From: UMGS1766 sp963660915
GTDB taxonomy: Bacteria > Bacillota > Clostridia > Oscillospirales > Oscillospiraceae
Direction of reading: 5' to 3'
DNA length: 21,627 nt
Assembly: GCA_963660915.1 (NCBI GenBank)
Contig: CAVLAO010000029.1
Coordinates: 1-21,627 of the forward strand
Shown: positions 1 through 5,859 of the stretch, in pieces
How the letters are laid out: each line of letters begins with the position of its first letter
How positions within the stretch are numbered: the first letter of the stretch is position 1
Translations under genes and position numbers: made by a program
Notes under the pieces: model-generated
What the model was told of the DNA's origin: nothing
Databases searched by the model: none
Seen by the model: only the letters and a program-made list of their open reading frames with translations

Positions 1-1145
1 TATTAGATTGGTATTCAGCCGTTCGGCAGAATGAAGTAACTCTTGTTGCCGGTGAATCCGGGCTTAATCAACCAATTTGCCGCGTTCATGTAATTGAAAA
101 GCCGAACTTTTCTGCATTTCTGGAAGGCAACGAAATTATCTTTACCACCGGTGTTGCATTGGAAGATCCGGAAGAACTTGTCGCCATTGTAAAGGAGTGT
201 TGGAAATCCGGAATTTCCGGGGCAGTAATTAATTTGGGCAGTTATATTCGAAAACTTCCGGATGGACTATGTTCCTTTTGTGATGAGGTCGGACTCCCAT
301 TGTTCACGGTTCCATGGCACATTCGCATTGAAAGTCTGATGCAGAAAGTGTTTCAAATGATTTATGAGGATTCCAAGGCGCAAAATGCACTGGAAGATGC
401 CGTCCGCACTGCGATCCAACATCCGGAGCAGCAGAAGGAATATATTGACGCACTTCATTCCGGTGGCTTCGCCCCCGAGTGGCGTTATTGCGTAGGATTG
501 GCACAAATTGAAAGTGAACACATCACCTCTGATCTGTTAGCTACAGCGCAGCAATTCTGTCAACAGCGAGGAATGTTGGCCCTGCCTGCTCTTCTGGGAC
601 AGACTCTGGTTGTTCTCTTTGCCAATTATTCTGCCGAGGATGTCGAGACCAGAATGCAAGAGCTCTGCGCAGAGTTAAAAACAACACTTGCTCTACCCCG
701 TACTCCATTTTATGCAATAGGCCGTTGTACGAAAAGCGCCCGCTGCATTCAAAAGAGCTATCTGCTGGCAGATAAAATTATGACTCTCCAGCTTCGTGGA
801 CAACTGCCGGAAGAACTGCACACCTATGCTCGACTTGGAATTTATAAAATTGTTATCGCACTGGAAAACCAGGATGTGCTCAGCGAAATCCACGAAGAGT
901 ACCTAAAACCTCTGCTGACTTATGACCGTACCTGCGGAACAGATTATATGGAATTTATTCAAAATTATCTAAAATACGACGGTCGAGTACATGACATTGC
1001 AGAGAAGATGTTTATTCATCGCAATACAGTACATTATAAAATCCGAAAAGTCGAAGAAATCTTAGATTGCGATTTACAAAGCATGGAAACCAAACTTTAT
1101 CTGTTAATTGCAACTATAAACTATCAGCTTCGTCCGGATATGTAA
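1..1145 (+). CDS. PucR-family transcriptional regulator, 5' end cut off by the window edge
   Basis: The frame is open from the first full codon (base 3) to the TAA at 1143-1145, giving about 380 visible residues. The first visible residues contain VTLVAGESGL, then a stretch ending in EIIFTTG, which is the conserved core of the N-terminal PucR domain. Only a short N-terminal piece seems to be missing. The C-terminal 60 residues hold the PucR-type helix-turn-helix with HRNTVHYKIRKVEEIL (about 1015-1065). In this family the N-terminal domain senses ligand and the C-terminal HTH binds DNA; several members control purine, ureide or amino-acid catabolism. The gene lies beside an AraC regulator and a carbamoyl-amidohydrolase/diaminopropionate lyase operon, so control of that operon is plausible, but this is inference. 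The TTG at 159 is internal, not the start. Its 3' end overlaps the convergent AraC gene by 32 bases. Confidence 0.88.
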   Translation, partial: LDWYSAVRQNEVTLVAGESGLNQPICRVHVIEKPNFSAFLEGNEIIFTTGVALEDPEELVAIVKECWKSGISGAVINLGSYIRKLPDGLCSFCDEVGLPLFTVPWHIRIESLMQKVFQMIYEDSKAQNALEDAVRTAIQHPEQQKEYIDALHSGGFAPEWRYCVGLAQIESEHITSDLLATAQQFCQQRGMLALPALLGQTLVVLFANYSAEDVETRMQELCAELKTTLALPRTPFYAIGRCTKSARCIQKSYLLADKIMTLQLRGQLPEELHTYARLGIYKIVIALENQDVLSEIHEEYLKPLLTYDRTCGTDYMEFIQNYLKYDGRVHDIAEKMFIHRNTVHYKIRKVEEILDCDLQSMETKLYLLIATINYQLRPDM

Positions 1146-2076
1146 TAGACTTTGATTCCATTTCGCGCGATTCCGCGTCTGCGCAAATTCTATACTGTTT
1201 TCGATACGCCAGGGGCGTGATTCCATATGCATGGCGAAATTGAGCTATAAAATTGCTTACCTGATGAAATCCAACACTTTCACAGACTTCTGTCACGGAT
1301 CGGTTTGTCTCCAACAACAGCTCTTTCGCGCGGCACAGTCGATAGCTGTTCAGATATCGCATCGGTGAGCACCCCGCATACTTCAGAAAAAGTTCTGCAC
1401 ACCGATTCCGATTCACTGCTGCCTGCCGGCAAAGTTCCTGCAAGTGCATCGGTTCCATATAATGCTCCTGTATAATACGCATCATACATCTGATCTGCTC
1501 TACCTCATCGAAGTCTTGTTTTAACTCCGGTGCGTTATCGTCTTGAATGATTTTCTTCCACACTTCATTCAAAAAGTTAATGGCTTCCATACAATCAAGT
1601 TCTGTATGGTTCATTCCGGAAAAGGACTCTATTTGTGATTCAAGCCGTTCTTCCATCGGACATAGGCAATAGGCCGCAGTCCATTGCTTTAGATAAGGCG
1701 TTACGCAATGCGTTAACACCCACGGATGAAACACACCGACGTCGAAGTTTATGCAGACCGTCTCAGCAATGGATGAAAGCATATGGACACAATGCAACTG
1801 ACGTCGGTTGATGAGCAGAAGCTGATTCGAATCCAGTTGGATCACGTTGTCGTTTACATGGTAGTTAAGTCGTCCTTCATGAACCCAGACAAGTTGAAAT
1901 TCATTATGCCAATGAAACGGAATAGAGTCCCTGCGTTCCAGTGAAAAGTTCTGGGTATATACTGACAATGGAAGCTCAGGTGAAATTGGGGGGAGTTCTT
2001 CCCGCGTCTTCTCCGGGGCAGAAAAGCTAACATTCATTCCCGCCTGAACTGAAAGGGGGACAGATTTTATATTCAT
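1114..2076 (-). CDS. AraC-family transcriptional regulator (cupin plus AraC HTH)
   Basis: This is a 320-residue protein. The start is ATG at 2076, with AGGAG seven bases upstream on the minus strand. Residues about 35-115 look like a cupin-type sensor domain (FHWHNEFQLVWVHEGRLNYHV, then LLLINRRQLHCV). Residues about 195-295 form the double helix-turn-helix of AraC proteins, ending in the typical SVTEVCESVGFHQVSNFIAQFRHAYGITPLAYR pattern (seen as two pieces: VTEVCESVGFHQVSNF and FRHAYGITPLAYRKQ). Such proteins usually bind a small molecule through the cupin and activate a neighbouring promoter. It is divergent from the amidohydrolase/dpaL operon, with about 170 bases between start codons, and is the first candidate for its regulator. 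A 13-base palindrome and direct repeats lie in that intergenic region. The ligand is unknown. Confidence 0.9.
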   Translation of the reverse strand: MNIKSVPLSVQAGMNVSFSAPEKTREELPPISPELPLSVYTQNFSLERRDSIPFHWHNEFQLVWVHEGRLNYHVNDNVIQLDSNQLLLINRRQLHCVHMLSSIAETVCINFDVGVFHPWVLTHCVTPYLKQWTAAYCLCPMEERLESQIESFSGMNHTELDCMEAINFLNEVWKKIIQDDNAPELKQDFDEVEQIRCMMRIIQEHYMEPMHLQELCRQAAVNRNRCAELFLKYAGCSPMRYLNSYRLCRAKELLLETNRSVTEVCESVGFHQVSNFIAQFRHAYGITPLAYRKQYRICADAESREMESKSITYPDEADSL

Positions 2077-2103
2077 GGCATTACTCCTGTTGAAATGCAG
2101 ATT

Positions 2104-2214
2104 TTGATAATATCAATGCATAATCTGATAGAAAGATTCTTTAAAATTCCTTACAATACTAGCAGATTCTATTACCTAACGCAACTTTAGTAAACCGCAC
2201 AGAGTGCATAATCT
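2104..2214. promoter_or_regulatory. Putative operator region between the AraC gene and the amidohydrolase operon
   Basis: A 13-base palindrome, TTGATAATATCAA, sits at 2104-2116, 28 bases before the AraC start. Read on the minus strand it contains TATTAT, a possible -10 for the AraC gene. The adjoining 10-mer TGCATAATCT (2117-2126) recurs exactly at 2205-2214, just before the ribosome site of the amidohydrolase gene, and is again followed by a TATCAA half-site. I found no good -35 for either direction, which fits an activator-dependent promoter. The sequence elements are visible; their role as AraC or PucR binding sites is inference. Confidence 0.4.
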
Positions 2215-2246
2215 ATCAAAATATCGCAGTCAGGAGGCTTTGCACA

Positions 2247-3467
2247 ATGCAAATCAACGGAAGCAAAATCTTAGATCGTATCCATGAGTTAGGGAAAGTC
2301 GGTATCGTTTATGAGGGTGGGCGGACTCGTCTTGCCGCTTCTGATGCAGACAAAGCAGGACGAGATCTTGTTGCCGCCTGGATGAAAAATGCCGGGCTGG
2401 AAGTGGTTGTTGATCGCATAGGCAACATCTTTGGCATTTGGCAGACAGAGGAGAACTGCACTGCTCAGCCCGTGATGACAGGTTCACATATTGATACGGT
2501 TATCAATGCCGGACAATTCGATGGCTGTCTTGGGGTCATTGCAGGAATTGAAGCCATCTCCACGCTAAAGGCAGCCGGAGTACATCCGAAACATCCGTTG
2601 ATCGTTGGTGCTTTCACAAATGAAGAAGGCGTTCGCTACGCACCGGATATGATGGGCTCATTGGTCTATGCCGGTGGTCTTCCCACGGATGAGGCTTTAA
2701 AAATCACCGGTACCGACGGCACTGTCATCGGCGAGGAATTGCAGCGAATCGGTTACGCCGGAACAGTTGAACCCGGCTTTGTCACTCCTGCCCAGTTTGT
2801 TGAACTGCATATCGAACAGGGACCTATTCTGGATGCAGAAGGCATTGAAATTGGTGCTGTGGACACACTGCAGGGCATTCATTGGCAGCGGATCACAATT
2901 CAGGGCTCAGCCAATCATGCCGGCACCACACCAACTTCCATGCGTGCAGATGCAGGTCTTGCCGCAGCCAAAATTAACGTTTTTTTACGTCAGCTGGTCG
3001 AAAAATCCGATGGCGTTGCCACAATCGGCACCATCTCTTTTGAACCAAACGCCGTCAATGTTATTCCAAGCAAAGCTGTTTTCACTGTCGATTTACGCAA
3101 TCCAGACAAGGAAAAACTGGACGCAGATGATTTATTGTTGGCAGAATACATGCGCACTTTAGAGCAATCAGACGGTGTGCAGATCTCCACGGAACCGATG
3201 AGCCATTTTGATCCGGTTGATTTTGACGAAAAAATCTGTCAAAAGATCGAACAGTCTGCTCAAAAACATGGATACTCTGTACGCCGCATTGTTTCCGGTG
3301 CCGGTCAAGACGCCCAAATGTTGGCCAGAGTCTGCCCTACTGCTATGATTTTTGTTCCCAGTGTAAACGGCATCAGTCATGATCCGGCAGAATACACATC
3401 TGACGATGCCATTCAAAAGGGGGCCAATGTCCTGCTTGATGTGCTATACGATTTGGCCTGCCAGTAA
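2247..3467 (+). CDS. M20-family Zn amidohydrolase (allantoate / N-carbamoyl-amino-acid hydrolase type)
   Basis: This is a 406-residue protein, the usual length for the hydantoinase/carbamoylase branch of peptidase family M20. The ATG at 2247 follows AGGAGG by nine bases. The metal ligands expected for the family are all present: His81 and Asp92 (GSHIDTV and AGQFDG), Glu126/Glu127 (TNEEGVRY), His188 (ELHIEQGP) and His378 (GISHDPAEY). The dimer-lid motif GSANHAGTTP and the Arg of DLRNPD are also present. Family members hydrolyse an N-carbamoyl or ureido amide in the cytoplasm, releasing CO2 and ammonia. The usual SGAGHDA motif reads SGAGQDA here (Gln354). The next gene is dpaL, ten bases downstream, so a ureido derivative of 2,3-diaminopropionate is an attractive substrate (inference). 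AllC itself is possible, but no other allantoin genes are in view. Confidence 0.85.
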   Translation: MQINGSKILDRIHELGKVGIVYEGGRTRLAASDADKAGRDLVAAWMKNAGLEVVVDRIGNIFGIWQTEENCTAQPVMTGSHIDTVINAGQFDGCLGVIAGIEAISTLKAAGVHPKHPLIVGAFTNEEGVRYAPDMMGSLVYAGGLPTDEALKITGTDGTVIGEELQRIGYAGTVEPGFVTPAQFVELHIEQGPILDAEGIEIGAVDTLQGIHWQRITIQGSANHAGTTPTSMRADAGLAAAKINVFLRQLVEKSDGVATIGTISFEPNAVNVIPSKAVFTVDLRNPDKEKLDADDLLLAEYMRTLEQSDGVQISTEPMSHFDPVDFDEKICQKIEQSAQKHGYSVRRIVSGAGQDAQMLARVCPTAMIFVPSVNGISHDPAEYTSDDAIQKGANVLLDVLYDLACQ

Positions 3468-3477
3468 GGAGTTTCAA

Positions 3478-4695
3478 ATGCAAGAAACAATTAAAATTAC
3501 CCATGCACCTGCCTTAGGGCAACGTACTCGCTGCTCTATCGCGGATTTTGGTCAAACGGTTGCCTGTGAAGTGAACTCATTTCATTCCAGTTTTCCGGAA
3601 TATAGTCCAACGCCACTGATTTCTCTTGCAAATTTGGCGCAGTCGTTCGGTATTCAGGGTGTCTATGTCAAAGATGAAAGTTTTCGTTTTGGTCTCAACG
3701 CCTTTAAAGTTCTGGGCGGAAGTTATGCAATCGGTCAATGCATTGCACAACGACTGGGCTGCAGCATATGTGACCTGCCTTACGATGTGTTAACAAGTTC
3801 TGCCGTCCGAAATAAACTGGGTGCATTGACCTTTGTTACCGCCACTGACGGAAATCACGGTCGAGGTATTGCCTGGACTGCGCATCAACTTGGTCAAAAA
3901 AGCGTGGTCTACATGCCAAAGGGTTCCTCTCAGGAACGATTGAAAAATATTCAGTCATTGGGCGCAGACGCATCCATTACCGAACGAAATTATGACGGTG
4001 CCGTGGCATTGGCTGCGGAACAGGCGCAAAAAAACGGATGGATTTTTGTACAGGATACTGCATGGAACGGTTATGAGGAAATTCCGCGCTGGATTATGCA
4101 GGGATACACGTCAATGGCGTTGGAGGCCGTTCACCAACTTGGAGCTATCCAACCGACACATATATTTTTACAAGCAGGTGTCGGTGCTATGGCCGGTGCC
4201 GTAACTGCATTTCTGTGCAATTATTATTCCGGAGTCCAGAAACCAACCATAGTCATTGTTGAGCCAGATCGCGCCGACTGCCTCTACCGCACCGCAAAAG
4301 CGAACGACGGTACGCTTCACTGCGTCAGCGGGGATATGGATACAATTATGGCAGGTCTTGCCTGCGGTCAGCCTTGCTCGATTGCATGGGAGATTTTACA
4401 CGATTGGGCAGATTATTTTATTTCTATGCCGGATTGGGTAGCCGCAAATGGAATCCGCATTTTAGGATCTCCGTTAGGAAATGATCCGCGAATTATTTCC
4501 GGTGAAAGCGGTGCTGCCGGATTCGGTCTAGTTGCCGAGATTCTGCGCAATCCTAATCTTGAAAAAATGAAAATGCAACTTGGTTTGGATCAGAATTCTG
4601 TTATTTTGTGCATTTCCACAGAAGGATGTACCGATCGGGAAAACTATCGCCGCATTGTCTGGGACGGTGGATTTCCTGCTGAATTGATCATCTAG
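3478..4695 (+). CDS. dpaL: Diaminopropionate ammonia-lyase (PLP enzyme, YgeX/DpaL type)
   Basis: This is a 405-residue protein. The start chosen is ATG at 3478, because AAGGAG overlaps the previous stop and lies seven bases upstream; an upstream in-frame ATG at 3379 is inside the amidohydrolase gene and lacks such a site. The fold-type II PLP motif DESFRFGLNAFKVLGG carries the PLP lysine at residue 77, the same number as in the E. coli enzyme. TATDGNHGRG (Asp124) and VQDTAWNGYEEIPRWI (Asp193) match the two catalytic aspartates of that enzyme. It converts 2,3-diaminopropionate to pyruvate and two ammonia. It is cotranscribed with the M20 amidohydrolase, as ygeX lies near ygeY in E. coli. The gene ends at a bidirectional hairpin. 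Threonine deaminase-like relatives are the alternative, but the motif set points to DpaL. Confidence 0.92.
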   Translation: MQETIKITHAPALGQRTRCSIADFGQTVACEVNSFHSSFPEYSPTPLISLANLAQSFGIQGVYVKDESFRFGLNAFKVLGGSYAIGQCIAQRLGCSICDLPYDVLTSSAVRNKLGALTFVTATDGNHGRGIAWTAHQLGQKSVVYMPKGSSQERLKNIQSLGADASITERNYDGAVALAAEQAQKNGWIFVQDTAWNGYEEIPRWIMQGYTSMALEAVHQLGAIQPTHIFLQAGVGAMAGAVTAFLCNYYSGVQKPTIVIVEPDRADCLYRTAKANDGTLHCVSGDMDTIMAGLACGQPCSIAWEILHDWADYFISMPDWVAANGIRILGSPLGNDPRIISGESGAAGFGLVAEILRNPNLEKMKMQLGLDQNSVILCISTEGCTDRENYRRIVWDGGFPAELII

Positions 4696-4790
4696 AAAAG
4701 GAACGGTCTCATCCTGTAGGCTGATATTTTCTTCTTAGGTACCTGCAGACCATCTATATCGTCGAAACTTATCTTTACTGTTCACAAAAT

Positions 4791-4827
4791 GAACCGATCG
4801 ATGCGAATGCACCGACCGGTTCGTTTT
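4791..4827. terminator. Bidirectional hairpin between dpaL and the LysR gene
   Basis: The arms GAACCGATCG (4791-4800) and CGACCGGTTC (4813-4822) pair over ten positions with one A-C mismatch. The loop is 12 bases and can itself form a short TGC/GCA stem. GTTTT follows on the plus strand, and ATTTTG follows on the minus strand. Its position between two convergent genes fits a shared intrinsic terminator, although the T-tracts are short. Confidence 0.6.
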
Positions 4828-4830
4828 CTG

Positions 4831-5718
4831 TCAAAGCCCACAGGCTATGGATTCCTGTACCGTAACGCAAAAGGCATCCACCACGGGATTCCAACTCCCT
4901 GTGCGCTGAGCCATGCAGAGCGAGATCTCGCTGTCCAACGGCAGATAGGCCAGACCATCAAACTGCAGACATCTGCTGATGGAGTCAAACACACCATATC
5001 CGTCGCCCTCGGCTATACGGGCGAGCATGGTCTCCAGATTAGGGACCACCTCAATGCGAGGCTGCATCATCTGTGAAAGGAAGTAGCTTTGATTGCTGTC
5101 TGTGGAGTATGGGCACTCCTCACTGGGTAAAACAAAAAACGTGTCTCTATGAAAATCTGCCAGTGAAGGACGCCCAGGTATACAGAGCGGATGTGCGGCC
5201 GCATAGACCAATACAGCGCGGGTCTGACCGATCAACATCACATCTAGACCAGATGTAACCGGAACGGCAGTACGGACCGACAGAATCGCGTCCAGATTTC
5301 CGTTCTCCAACTGCTCGATCAGCTCCCGGAAAGAATAGGCCTCCAGCTGCAAGGTGCACTCCGGACATTGCTCAATCACTCGTGCACGAATCTCAGGCAA
5401 CAGACCGCTCAAATCCCATGCAGAAAAAAAGCCGATTCGTGCAACAGAACATCCACCGCTCTGCTCTGCACAACGGTGTAGAAGTGCTTGATAATCCTGT
5501 TGAATGCGGGTCATTCCGTCGAGAAAGGTTGCTCCACTGCGAGTTAGTGTCAAACCCGCCTTTCGATCTCGATTAAAAATACGGAAACCAAGTTCCTGCT
5601 CCAATCGTGCGATTTGCACGCTGACGGAGGGTTGACTGACATGCAGTTGTGTCGCGGCCAGTGAGATGCTGTGCAACTGCGCCGCACGTAATACATAGGT
5701 GAGTTGTATCTCTGTCAT
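4831..5718 (-). CDS. LysR-family transcriptional regulator
   Basis: This is a 295-residue protein of normal length for the family. The ATG at 5718 is preceded by GGGAGG with seven bases of spacing. Residues 1-60 form the winged helix-turn-helix: SISLAATQLHVSQPSVSVQI, then LEQELGFRIFNRDRKAGLTLT. From about residue 90 the sequence is a substrate-binding-protein-like effector domain, beginning VARIGFFSAWDLSGLLPEIRA. It is divergent from the glycyl-radical enzyme operon, with 141 bases between start codons, the classic arrangement in which a LysR protein controls its neighbour and itself. An inverted repeat TATAGAC-N4-GTCTATA lies over both promoters. The effector is likely the substrate of the GRE pathway (inference) and cannot be named from sequence. 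Confidence 0.92.
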   Translation of the reverse strand: MTEIQLTYVLRAAQLHSISLAATQLHVSQPSVSVQIARLEQELGFRIFNRDRKAGLTLTRSGATFLDGMTRIQQDYQALLHRCAEQSGGCSVARIGFFSAWDLSGLLPEIRARVIEQCPECTLQLEAYSFRELIEQLENGNLDAILSVRTAVPVTSGLDVMLIGQTRAVLVYAAAHPLCIPGRPSLADFHRDTFFVLPSEECPYSTDSNQSYFLSQMMQPRIEVVPNLETMLARIAEGDGYGVFDSISRCLQFDGLAYLPLDSEISLCMAQRTGSWNPVVDAFCVTVQESIACGL

Positions 5719-5741
5719 GGCTATACCTCCCGGATAAGGTC

Positions 5742-5783
5742 AGTATAGCATAATCTTGTACTATAGACAAACGTCTATAATAT
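5742..5783. promoter_or_regulatory. LysR/GRE divergent promoters with an 18-bp inverted repeat
   Basis: A perfect inverted repeat, TATAGAC (5762-5768) and GTCTATA (5773-5779), has a four-base spacer. For the LysR gene, a minus-strand -10 TATACT (5742-5747) and -35 TTGTCT (5765-5770), spaced by 17, place the -35 inside the repeat; binding there would block the gene. For the GRE operon, the plus-strand TTGTAC (5756-5761) and an A/T-rich -10 (TAATAT, 5778-5783) flank the repeat in a suboptimal layout, as expected for an activated promoter. The repeat is certain; the roles are inferred. Confidence 0.6.
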
Positions 5784-5859
5784 ATCTGACAAAGAATGAA
5801 TTTGACGGCACTTTTATACGGATGTTATGCTTTACTTATCAAGTGAAGGAGGCGTCGGT

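Noticed and set aside
4789..5076. Plus-strand 95-codon open frame after dpaL
   Set aside because: It begins in the terminator hairpin and is antisense to the LysR gene.
5827..5859. ATG at 5827 as the start of the glycyl-radical enzyme
   Set aside because: It has no ribosome site, and the encoded extra residues would cover the GAAGGAGG that serves the ATG at 5860.
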